DNA from: Candidatus Iainarchaeum sp.
Lineage (GTDB): Archaea; Iainarchaeota; Iainarchaeia; Iainarchaeales; GW2011-AR10
Direction: 5' to 3'
DNA length: 6,010 bases
NCBI GenBank assembly: GCA_016186855.1
Contig: JACPKT010000094.1
Coordinates: 1 to 6,010, forward strand
Shown: positions 1 through 4,842 of the stretch, one piece after another
Layout of the letters: each line of letters begins with the position of its first letter
Numbering within the stretch: the first letter of the stretch is position 1
Notes under the pieces: model-generated
What the model was told of the DNA's origin: nothing
Databases searched by the model: none
Seen by the model: the letters and a program-made list of their open reading frames with translations, nothing else
Made by a program: the position numbers and the translations under genes

Positions 1-125
1 TACATCAACAACCACTATACTATTAATTGCCTTAAAAATATTTAAAAGTAACTTTTCAGTATTTGAGTCAGCAAAAATCCTGACAGACCAGCCTTTTCAA
101 CCAGCACAGTTTTTCCGTTACCCAT
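1..125 (-). pseudogene. Possible 5' end of an unrecognised gene, apparently frameshifted, running off the window
   Basis: From an ATG at 125-123 the minus strand reads MGNGKTVLVEKAGLSGF and reaches a TAA at 44-42, giving only 27 codons. If one base is added to the short A-run at 97-94, the reading continues as GWSVRIFADSNTEKLLLNIF and stays open for about 30 codons to the window edge. That second stretch has ordinary protein composition, so a one-base deletion, either real or an assembly error, is a fair explanation. I do not recognise the family. The ATG lies about 22 bp downstream of repeat copy A, as hicB lies about 19 bp downstream of copy B, so the two genes share upstream sequence. It could also be plain non-coding DNA. 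Confidence 0.3.
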
Positions 126-146
126 AGTTTTTCACTACTATATTAT

Positions 147-175
147 TGCCTGCAATTGAATTTATTTGTTTTGGT
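147..175. repeat. 29-bp perfect direct repeat, copy A
   Basis: The segment beginning TGCCTGCAATTG and ending TTTGTTTTGGT is identical, base for base, to 1012-1040. Weaker similarity continues on both sides: a CTAC(T/A)ATATT(A/G)T stretch towards the minus-strand ATG at 125, and CA(A/G)CCAAATT after a 9-base indel on the other side. The homologous block is therefore nearer 50 bp and covers the promoter and leader of the gene starting at 125. Confidence 0.9.
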
Positions 176-195
176 TGACTTAAACAACCAAATTT

Positions 196-399
196 TTATT
201 TATAAATACATTGTTTGCATCGGTTGCTTTCCAAGTCACATAATCCACTTCCTGATGAAGTGCTTCCTAAAAATTTTGTTCCATCAAAATCTCTGCATCT
301 GCAGTCATCATCTGAATCACAAAATGTATCTGGCCCAGTTTCTGTTGCACAGCCAGAAAAAATTAATACTAAAAACAATAAAAAAAACAAAATTTTCAT
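196..399 (-). CDS. Small Cys-rich secreted lipoprotein (67 aa), function unknown
   Basis: The N-terminus is one Lys followed by a strongly hydrophobic stretch (residues 3-14) ending in FSGC, a lipobox with the lipid-modifiable Cys at 17. This predicts export and anchoring to the outer face of the membrane. The mature part is only about 50 residues and carries six further cysteines (27, 33, 35, 54, 61, 64) among Asp, Gly and Ser, including a CDSDDDCRC segment. That spacing suggests a small disulfide-bonded or metal-binding domain, but I do not recognise a named family. A strong Shine-Dalgarno sequence lies 6 nt before the ATG, which supports translation. It lies downstream of hicA on the same strand with a 175-bp gap, so it is probably a separate unit. 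Both hicBA and this gene lie between the 29-bp repeats. Confidence 0.7.
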   Translation of the reverse strand: MKILFFLLFLVLIFSGCATETGPDTFCDSDDDCRCRDFDGTKFLGSTSSGSGLCDLESNRCKQCIYK

Positions 400-405
400 A
401 AGGAT

Positions 406-414
406 ATCACTTCC
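406..414 (-). promoter_or_regulatory. Strong Shine-Dalgarno site for the lipoprotein gene
   Basis: The minus strand reads GGAAGTGAT, matching 8 of 9 bases of the anti-16S consensus GGAGGTGAT, 6 nt before the ATG at 399. No other gene in the window has such a site. A TATA-like TATAAATA lies at 422-429 (minus), but it would place the transcript start near the ATG and leave the Shine-Dalgarno out of the message. Either the real promoter is further upstream or one of the two signals is coincidental. Confidence 0.65.
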
Positions 415-484
415 TAATGCCTATTTATATCATTCTCCGGGATTAGCTAAACTAATGAAGATTTCGCCGAAGAACAGGTAGTAC

Positions 485-505
485 AATTCCTACTTAACAG
501 GAATT
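485..505. repeat. Inverted repeat, 7-bp stem
   Basis: AATTCCT (485-491) and AGGAATT (499-505) pair perfectly around a 7-nt loop, in the gap between hicA and the lipoprotein gene. A second small hairpin, TTGTT/AACAA, lies at 513-528. No T-run follows on either strand, so neither is a clear terminator. Either could be a transcript 3'-end structure for hicBA or a protein site. Confidence 0.4.
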
Positions 506-574
506 CATATATTTGTTGTCGCAAACAATATTCCACACAGAAAATCTTGTTACCACTTCAAACTGCTTGAATAA

Positions 575-781
575 TTATTCAAAATCTGATTCTTTTAAAC
601 CTGTTGCTTTTATTACTGAATTCAGTGTTTTCTTTGAAATCACTTTGTGGATTGGCACAGTGACTGGCGGGTGTTCTGGGTGCCTTAAGTGAATGTGGCT
701 GCCTTTCTGGTCTCTTACATAATAGCCTTTTTTCAAAAGGATTTTCAGCAAGTCTTTTCCTGAAATCACTGGAAGTTTCAT
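575..781 (-). CDS. hicA: HicA-type toxin, mRNA interferase
   Basis: This is a 68-aa protein with the HicA pattern: the opening PVISGKDLLKILLKKGY (alpha 1 and the start of beta 1), then RDQKGSHIHLRHP, where His29 of the GSH motif is the expected catalytic residue, then a VTVPIH strand and a C-terminal helix. HicA proteins have a dsRBD-like fold, cleave mRNA independently of the ribosome, and are neutralised by HicB. The ATG overlaps the hicB stop in an ATGA at 778-781, indicating coupled translation. No Shine-Dalgarno is visible, which fits re-initiation. The protein is full length and the catalytic motif is intact, so it is probably active. Confidence 0.92.
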   Translation of the reverse strand: MKLPVISGKDLLKILLKKGYYVRDQKGSHIHLRHPEHPPVTVPIHKVISKKTLNSVIKATGLKESDFE

Positions 782-993
782 ACTTTAACAGCAACACTTG
801 CAATTTCTTGGTGCGGCCTGATTGGAATGCCGTCTTGCGCCAATGATTCCAAATGCAGTTCAATTGCTTCTTTTATGTTTTTAAAAGCCTCTTTTCTGGT
901 CTTGCCTTGGCTGATACAGCCGGGCAGTGCCGGAACCGTTACAGTAAGCAAGCCACTTTCCTCATCTTTTTCCAAAACAACCTTCCAGTTCAT
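778..993 (-). CDS. hicB: HicB-type antitoxin
   Basis: From the ATG at 993 this is a 71-aa protein. It has the HicB partial RNase H fold: WKVVLEKDEESGLLTVTVP strands, the PALPGCISQGKTRKEAFKN hallmark at about residues 21-39, then a helix, IKEAIELHLESL. It binds and blocks HicA. It stops soon after this domain and lacks a C-terminal DNA-binding domain, so any autoregulation would need another route. A TTG 27 bases upstream is in frame, but it lies at the edge of the 29-bp repeat and adds residues (QAQYCRQF) untypical of the family, so the ATG is preferred. Antitoxin-first order with a 4-bp overlap with hicA is common. Confidence 0.92.
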   Translation of the reverse strand: MNWKVVLEKDEESGLLTVTVPALPGCISQGKTRKEAFKNIKEAIELHLESLAQDGIPIRPHQEIASVAVKV

Positions 994-1011
994 AAATTGC
1001 CTACAATATTG

Positions 1012-1040
1012 TGCCTGCAATTGAATTTATTTGTTTTGGT
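1012..1040. repeat. 29-bp perfect direct repeat, copy B, upstream of hicB
   Basis: This is the exact partner of 147-175, offset by 865 bp. Here it lies about 19 bp before the hicB ATG. On the minus strand it contains CAAATAAATTC (TATA-like, about 35 bp from the ATG), so it probably carries the hicBA promoter. Because both copies precede minus-strand starts, the lipoprotein and hicBA form a block between duplicated promoter segments. Confidence 0.9.
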
Positions 1041-1069
1041 CAGCCAAATTATAGGCTTAATTTGCATAA

Positions 1070-1333
1070 TTAAAAATAAGATAAAGCGCCCATACCTGCA
1101 AAAATTTGAATTAAAAAAATGATGATATTTATGCCTGCTATAATTTTAATAGATTTCAAAAAATTTATTTCAATTTTGGTGGCCTTGTTTGCAAATAAAT
1201 AAAAAACAGCGCTTTCAGCTATTATCACTAAAGGTGATATTAACATTTGGGTTAATGAAGAAAACATCCACAAATTTACGAAAATTATAGGGTAAATAAA
1301 TAAGACCAAAAGTAACCTCAAATCATTTTTCAT
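1070..1333 (-). CDS. Small integral membrane protein, three predicted helices, unknown function
   Basis: This is an 87-aa, very hydrophobic protein. Predicted membrane segments are at about residues 6-26, 31-49 and 63-84. A short charged loop, ANKATKIEINFLKS, separates helices 2 and 3, and the N-terminus is KNDLR. There are no Cys or His motifs and I do not recognise a family. The start is supported by a TATA box 26-32 bp upstream with no Shine-Dalgarno, as expected for a leaderless message. Its stop lies about 30 bp from repeat copy B, so it is upstream of hicBA on the same strand but probably independent. Confidence 0.6.
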   Translation of the reverse strand: MKNDLRLLLVLFIYPIIFVNLWMFSSLTQMLISPLVIIAESAVFYLFANKATKIEINFLKSIKIIAGINIIIFLIQIFAGMGALSYF

Positions 1334-1358
1334 TAATTATTATTGAGCCATTATTTGA

Positions 1359-1365
1359 ATTTAAA
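1359..1365 (-). promoter_or_regulatory. TATA box for the membrane protein gene
   Basis: The minus strand reads CTTTAAATTC here. The TTTAAAT core lies 26-32 bp before the ATG at 1333, a spacing also seen at the aldolase and FBPase genes. Transcription would start at or beside the ATG (leaderless). Confidence 0.5.
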
Positions 1366-1420
1366 GTGATTGGCTACTTCTTTGCTGCAAATAATTCTTC
1401 TTGCCGCAACTTCTTTTTTT

Positions 1421-2119
1421 TTATCGTTTTGCAAGAATGGTTTCTTTTTGCACGGGTTTGAGTTCTTTTATTTCAACGTGGCCGCAGAATTCGTCTTCAA
1501 TTATTTTTTCTTCTTTCACGGACTCAAATCCGTGGACAAAAACCGGCGCGTCCAGGACAAAAGTGTCAGCATAGCCGCCTTCAAAGCCAATGTGGAAACC
1601 AAATTTTTTAGAATCAACTGCAAGCTGTGAGAAATTTTCCCTTGAAACAATTTTCCCAAGCCACTGAATCAGGCCAGCCGATGCAACCTGGGTTATTTTT
1701 ATTTTATAGCCTTTTTCAATCATTTCTTCAAAAATTTTTTTGTGGTCGCATCCTTCGTGTGACGCAAAAACCTGCACTCCAAGCGGTGCAAGCGCTTCCC
1801 TAACGCTTTTCAGTTGTGTTTCCTGCAAGCCAACGCCGCCCAAAATGACTGCGTCAACAAGATTTTTTTCAACGATTTTTTTTACAATTTGCGCTTCAAG
1901 TGTAGGGTTAGCCGCATCACAGCCAACCAAAACGTGCGGTAACCCAAGGGCTTTTGCCTGTGCTACCGTGTGCTCTACTGTTGCATAATGGAACAAATAG
2001 CAGTCTTTTCTGCTGGGCTTTACAGAAAGCAGGTATGCAATTTCAAAACCATTTTTTTTGGCCCAATCAACTGCAAAAGTGGAGTCTTTTCCACCAGAAA
2101 ACAATACTGCAACTTTCAT
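1421..2119 (-). CDS. Diphthine--ammonia ligase-like PP-loop ATPase (Dph6/MJ0570 family)
   Basis: At 232 aa this is the usual size of the archaeal single-domain family. It opens with MKVAVLFSGGKDSTFAVDWA, in which SGGKDS (residues 8-13) is the PP-loop that adenylates the substrate. The GFEGGYADTFVLDAP block (178-192) is the counterpart of the family's EGGEYETFV-type C-terminal signature. Dph6 uses ATP and ammonia to amidate diphthine on translation elongation factor 2, the last step of diphthamide synthesis, in the cytoplasm. Several family positions are altered: CYLFHYA (40-46) where many members have an S-MFH-P pattern, and GGVGLQETQ (94-102) where GAI-S-YQ is typical. It may therefore belong to a related archaeal PP-loop subgroup with a different substrate. 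It diverges from the aldolase gene across a 57-bp gap. Confidence 0.8.
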   Translation of the reverse strand: MKVAVLFSGGKDSTFAVDWAKKNGFEIAYLLSVKPSRKDCYLFHYATVEHTVAQAKALGLPHVLVGCDAANPTLEAQIVKKIVEKNLVDAVILGGVGLQETQLKSVREALAPLGVQVFASHEGCDHKKIFEEMIEKGYKIKITQVASAGLIQWLGKIVSRENFSQLAVDSKKFGFHIGFEGGYADTFVLDAPVFVHGFESVKEEKIIEDEFCGHVEIKELKPVQKETILAKR

Positions 2120-2143
2120 TCATACTTAATTCACAAAGATATT

Positions 2144-2152
2144 CTTAAATAG
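2144..2152. promoter_or_regulatory. Shared, near-symmetric TATA box for the divergent ligase and aldolase genes
   Basis: On plus the element reads CTTAAATAG, and on minus CTATTTAAG. From plus position 2145 to the ATG at 2177 is 32 bp; from 2151 to the minus ATG at 2119 is also 32 bp. One box therefore fits leaderless starts in both directions. The plus-strand distance is the main reason for preferring 2177 over 2171 as the aldolase start. Confidence 0.55.
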
Positions 2153-2176
2153 CTTTTTTTGGGCTTTAGAATGTTT

Positions 2177-3079
2177 ATGGGCTACAATGAGGACTTGCTG
2201 ATTCTGCCGTTTGACCACCGCGGTTCGCTTTTGAAAAAGCTTTTTGGCATTGAGGAAAGGGAACCAACACAGAGCGAGGCGCAGCAGTTTTCACTGCTCA
2301 AACAAATGGTGTTTGAGGGCTTCCAAAAAAGCATTGAAATGGGCGTGCCAAAAGAAAAAACAGCAATCCTTGTTGACGAACAGTTTGGGGCAAAAATTTT
2401 AAAAGACGCAAAAGGAAAAGGTATCAAAACTGCAATGCCGATTGAAAAAAGCGGGCAAAACGAATTTGACTTTGAAGAGCCGGATTTTAAAACACACATA
2501 AAGCGGGTTGACCCGTTTTTTGTAAAAGTCCTTGTAAGGTACAATCCAGAAGGCGAAAGCGAACTCAATAAAAGGCAGTTGGAAAAACTAAAAAAGGCAA
2601 GCAACTTTGTTAACAGGATTGGGAAAAAATTCATTTTCGAACTCCTTGTTCCTGCAGAAAAAAAACAATTGGAAAGAGGTTTGGGTAACAATCGCTCGTA
2701 CGAGGCAGAATTGAGGCCAAAATTGATGGTGCAGGCAATAAACGAAATTCAAAACGCCGGAGTGGAACCGGACGTGTGGAAACTTGAAGGCGTGGAAAAA
2801 ATTGAAGATTCAAAGGCTCTTGTAAAGCAAGTGCAGGCAAACGGAAGAACCGCAGGAATAATCACGCTTGGGCGAGGCGAGGATGTGGAAAAAGTAAAAG
2901 AGTGGCTCAAAATCGGGGCCAAAGTGAAAGGAATAATTGGCTTTGCAGTTGGAAGGACAATTTTTTGGGAACCAATGCAGGCACTGCACCAGGAAAAAAT
3001 TTCGCGCGAACAGGCAGCGCAACAGGTTGCAAAAAACTACAAAACACTCGTTGATTTGTGGAATAACGAAAGGAAATGA
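2177..3079 (+). CDS. DUF2090-family TIM-barrel protein, putative sugar-phosphate aldolase
   Basis: This 300-aa protein resembles the C-terminal (DUF2090) half of bacterial IolC proteins and the free-standing archaeal versions, related to class I 2-deoxy-5-keto-gluconate-6-phosphate and tagatose-bisphosphate aldolases. Recognisable blocks are LLILPFDHRGS (7-17), AILVDEQFGAKIL (63-75), FELLVPAEKK (154-163), EPDVWKLEG (197-205) and IIGFAVGRTIFWEP (253-266). Lys202 in WKLEG is the candidate Schiff-base residue by analogy; this is inference. The likely role is cleavage or formation of a keto-sugar phosphate, and the substrate is unknown. An ATG at 2171 or a TTG at 2159 is also possible. The last 18 codons were probably altered by the vapBC insertion: 40 bp of this 3' end recur at 3739-3778, and the current end is NNERK-stop, while the downstream copy reads NKERKS-stop. 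Confidence 0.78.
   Translation: MGYNEDLLILPFDHRGSLLKKLFGIEEREPTQSEAQQFSLLKQMVFEGFQKSIEMGVPKEKTAILVDEQFGAKILKDAKGKGIKTAMPIEKSGQNEFDFEEPDFKTHIKRVDPFFVKVLVRYNPEGESELNKRQLEKLKKASNFVNRIGKKFIFELLVPAEKKQLERGLGNNRSYEAELRPKLMVQAINEIQNAGVEPDVWKLEGVEKIEDSKALVKQVQANGRTAGIITLGRGEDVEKVKEWLKIGAKVKGIIGFAVGRTIFWEPMQALHQEKISREQAAQQVAKNYKTLVDLWNNERK
3024..3063. repeat. 40-bp direct repeat (att-like), copy 1, within the aldolase 3' end
   Basis: The stretch from AGGTTGCAAAAAAC to TTGATTTGTGGAA is identical to 3739-3778. It covers the aldolase codons for VAKNYKTLVDLW. A five-base CAACA just upstream also recurs at copy 2 with one inserted A. Downstream the two copies continue in the same reading with mostly synonymous changes. 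Confidence 0.93.
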
Positions 3080-3080
3080 A

Positions 3081-3476
3081 TCAATTTTTGGCGGGGTTTA
3101 CAAGTTTTAGCTCTTTAATGTTTTCAAAATGCTTTAAATTAAAAGTGGCCAATTCACAGCCGTAATTAATGCTGCTTGCAGCAATGAAAATATCCCTAAA
3201 ATCGACAAGCTTTCCTCTTTTTTTCAATTCCTTAAAAATGTCACTTGCTTTTACCGCACAAAATTCATCAAAATCCAGAACATTAAAGCAATCAACAAAA
3301 TTTTTTACTTGCCCAATGTCTGTTTCCCGCAAAAAAAGCTCAAAAACTGTCACTGAAGAAATGAAAACCGCAAATTCCCAAAAGTCTTCAATAAAGCTTT
3401 CAACCAAAGGGTTTCCTTTAATGATTTCAATACACAAATCTGTGTCTAAGCATATTTTTTTGTCCAAACTGACCAA
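3081..3476 (-). CDS. vapC: VapC toxin, PIN-domain ribonuclease
   Basis: This 131-aa PIN-domain protein has the acidic metal-binding set in order: Asp11 in ICLDTDLCIEIIKG, Glu46 in VTVFELFLRE, Asp95 in KLVDFRDIFIAASS, and Asn113 in ATFNLKHFE. VapC toxins use Mg2+ to cut RNA, often tRNA or rRNA, and are inhibited by VapB. The start is unusual: no ATG is in frame, and the candidates are TTG at 3476 or TTG at 3467. The latter gives MDKKICLDTD, closer to family norm. Both lie inside the end of vapB (31- or 22-bp overlap), so translation is presumably coupled. The stop lies 1 bp from the convergent aldolase stop. All catalytic residues are present. Confidence 0.92.
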   Translation of the reverse strand: MVSLDKKICLDTDLCIEIIKGNPLVESFIEDFWEFAVFISSVTVFELFLRETDIGQVKNFVDCFNVLDFDEFCAVKASDIFKELKKRGKLVDFRDIFIAASSINYGCELATFNLKHFENIKELKLVNPAKN

Positions 3477-3679
3477 CCGCTTTTAATTTCACGCAAAACT
3501 CGGTCATATTCTTTGTCACCCTTTAGTACGCCAAAAAAGATTTTTAAATTCCCCACTTTTTTTGACTCGTTTGATTCAACCAAGTTCAGAATCACCTCAC
3601 TGAAACTGGCATCTTCTCTTTCTTTGATTTTTTTTAGCTTCTCATAAGCCAAATCAGAAACCATCATAGTCTTAGACAT
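3446..3679 (-). CDS. vapB: VapB antitoxin, DUF217-like
   Basis: This is a 77-aa protein. MSKTMMVSDLAYEKLKKIKE at the N-terminus is a ribbon-helix-helix-type DNA-binding segment of the archaeal DUF217 antitoxin kind (a strand with TMMVSD, then a helix). SFSEVILNLVE follows as the second helix. The tail KIFFGVLKGDKEYDRVLREI, followed by a Trp-rich end, is the toxin-binding part. It neutralises VapC and probably represses its own promoter. A 9-bp perfect inverted repeat overlapping the TATA box lies directly upstream. No Shine-Dalgarno is visible. Antitoxin-first order with a short overlap is the standard vapBC layout. Confidence 0.88.
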   Translation of the reverse strand: MSKTMMVSDLAYEKLKKIKEREDASFSEVILNLVESNESKKVGNLKIFFGVLKGDKEYDRVLREIKSGWSVWTKKYA

Positions 3680-3681
3680 AA

Positions 3682-3709
3682 TTTATATATACAGATATAC
3701 ATATATAAA
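3682..3709 (-). promoter_or_regulatory. vapBC promoter with overlapping palindromic operator
   Basis: TTTATATAT (3682-3690) and ATATATAAA (3701-3709) form perfect 9-bp arms around a 10-bp spacer. On the minus strand the right arm is also the TATA box TTTATATA at 3709-3702, 23-30 bp before the vapB ATG. An RHH dimer bound here would block TBP, a plain autorepression arrangement. The AT-only arms could form by chance, but their position makes an operator the better reading. Confidence 0.6.
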
Positions 3710-3738
3710 ACTTGCTTATTTTCCTGCAAAAGACAACA

Positions 3739-3778
3739 AGGTTGCAAAAAACTACAAAACACTCGTTGATTTGTGGAA
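3739..3778. repeat. 40-bp direct repeat (att-like), copy 2, right edge of the vapBC cassette
   Basis: Identical to 3024-3063 with an offset of 715 bp. It marks the right boundary of the inserted segment and lies about 21 bp from the FBPase stop. Confidence 0.93.
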
Positions 3779-3797
3779 CAAGGAAAGAAAAAGCTAG
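3739..3797 (+). pseudogene. Orphaned 3' tail of the aldolase gene
   Basis: Read in frame from 3741 this gives VAKNYKTLVDLWNKERKS and a TAG at 3795-3797. It matches the last 17 codons of the intact aldolase (VAKNYKTLVDLWNNERK) with two synonymous third-position changes, one Asn-to-Lys change and one extra Ser codon. Upstream of 3734 there is no similarity, so only the tail is duplicated. It is best read as the resident gene end displaced by the vapBC insertion. Confidence 0.85.
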
Positions 3798-3799
3798 AA

Positions 3800-4699
3800 C
3801 TATTTTTTCAAAAACCTTTCCGCCAATTCTATTTCTTTTTTCCCGCCCAAATAAAGCGGCGTTGTGTCGGAAATTTTTTTTGGAACAATTTCAAGGATTG
3901 GCTTCTGTCCGTTGGTCGAAGAACCGCCTGCTTCGCGTGCAATGAATGCAAGAGGGTTTGCCTCAAAAAGCAGGCGAAGCTTTCCATCCGGCTTGTCGGT
4001 TGTTGCAGGATAAGAGAACAAACCCCCGTAATGGAGCACTTGGTTAAAGTCTGCCACAAGGCTTCCAGAAAAGCGCAGTTTATAATCCTTTTTTTCAAGC
4101 TCTTCAATGAATTTTGTATGAGGGCCTGTCCACTTTGATTTTAGCCCCCCGCTTCCAAAAATTGTTCCTTTTGGGATGTGAATGTTTTCATGGCGCATCA
4201 AAAACTCGTTTCTTTTTTCATCAAGAACAAATTCGTTAACGCCTTTGCCTTTATATGCATAAACCATTGTGGTCAGCGGGCCATATAAAAAATAAATGAC
4301 TGCATCCGTTTTTGTTCCTTTTTCCAAAACATTTCCCTCGTTAAACATTCCGACAATAGTGCCTACTGCAAGGTTTGTGGCAACACAGCTCACTCCGTCC
4401 AGCGGGTCAACTGTTATGCCCCAAGACCCTTCTGCCTTGCTGAACTCAATTATTTCCCCCTGTTCTTCGGAGGCAAAATTTCTTACAAGGCTGCTTTTTT
4501 CAAGCTCTGTTAAAATCAGTTTGTCAGACCACTTGTCAAGTTCAAGCTGTTCTTCGCCGTAAATGTTTTTGCTGCCTGCAATGTGGAGGTTTCCAAAAAA
4601 GCCTTGGCTGATTTTTTTTGCCTGTTCGGACAAAACCAGAATCAGCCTTCCCGCATCCTCTGGAACTGCAATCAGGTGTTCTTTTAAAGTGACGGCCAT
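3800..4699 (-). CDS. fbp: Class I fructose-1,6-bisphosphatase
   Basis: This 299-aa protein is near the usual 320-335 length. Family blocks appear in order: LHIAGSKNIYGEEQLELDKW (38-57, where the eukaryotic enzyme has AGSTNVTGDQVKKLDV), ASEEQGE with Glu78/Glu79, VDPLDG with Asp98/Asp101, GSLVADFNQVLHYGGLFSYP (212-231), and KLRLLFEANPLAFIAREAGG (240-259) with Lys240 and Glu246. These are the metal ligands and the substrate-binding Lys of class I enzymes. It removes the 1-phosphate from fructose-1,6-bisphosphate in gluconeogenesis, in the cytoplasm. A TATA box lies 25-32 bp before the ATG with no Shine-Dalgarno, so the message is probably leaderless. The C-terminus is a little short but includes the active-site motifs. 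A sedoheptulose-bisphosphatase activity cannot be excluded. Confidence 0.93.
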   Translation of the reverse strand: MAVTLKEHLIAVPEDAGRLILVLSEQAKKISQGFFGNLHIAGSKNIYGEEQLELDKWSDKLILTELEKSSLVRNFASEEQGEIIEFSKAEGSWGITVDPLDGVSCVATNLAVGTIVGMFNEGNVLEKGTKTDAVIYFLYGPLTTMVYAYKGKGVNEFVLDEKRNEFLMRHENIHIPKGTIFGSGGLKSKWTGPHTKFIEELEKKDYKLRFSGSLVADFNQVLHYGGLFSYPATTDKPDGKLRLLFEANPLAFIAREAGGSSTNGQKPILEIVPKKISDTTPLYLGGKKEIELAERFLKK

Positions 4700-4723
4700 T
4701 TGACAGTATTTTGCTGCAAAACG

Positions 4724-4731
4724 AATTTAAA
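4724..4731 (-). promoter_or_regulatory. TATA box for the FBPase gene
   Basis: The minus strand reads CGTTTAAATTCG with the TTTAAATT core 25-32 bp upstream of the ATG at 4699. The TTTAAA core is self-complementary, so it could also fire to the right and start a plus-strand transcript near 4756, ahead of the hairpin array. Confidence 0.55.
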
Positions 4732-4842
4732 CGACACTTTAACCCAAAAATCTTCTCTGCCATGCAGCGCGGAGTATTTTTTCATGGTAATTCAAATGTA
4801 TATGTCTATTATCGTGCCATTGAAAATTGCACACATATGCGG

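Larger units (their letters stand above)
3064..3738. mobile_element. Putative vapBC cassette inserted at the 3' end of the aldolase gene
   Basis: About 0.7 kb lies between the two 40-bp repeats, holding vapB, vapC, their promoter/operator and little else. The right repeat continues in frame as a short aldolase tail with its own TAG, 2 bp from the convergent FBPase stop, which looks like the original gene junction. The left copy gives the intact aldolase a slightly different tail (NNERK instead of NKERKS). This is what site-specific or homology-driven insertion leaves when the incoming DNA supplies a replacement 3' end. No integrase, transposase or terminal inverted repeat is present, so the element would need help in trans or arrived by recombination with a relative. 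The mechanism is inference; the duplication is seen directly. Confidence 0.7.

Noticed and set aside
39..125. Left-edge ORF as a decayed second hicB
   Set aside because: A loose VL-EK...SG-LLT match is visible, but it needs several gaps and the other frame gives unrelated protein-like sequence. The evidence is too weak.
215..481. Plus-strand open frame of 88 codons over the lipoprotein gene
   Set aside because: It overlaps the minus-strand lipoprotein, which has a lipobox and a strong Shine-Dalgarno. The plus translation has no recognisable features.
994..1020. Upstream TTG start for hicB, adding nine residues
   Set aside because: The extra residues are not HicB-like and would extend into the 29-bp repeat. 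The ATG at 993 gives the normal family start.
3800..4699. Inositol monophosphatase-type FBPase (class IV)
   Set aside because: DPLDG is shared with that family, but the GSLVADFNQ and KLRLLFEANP blocks are specific to class I FBPase.
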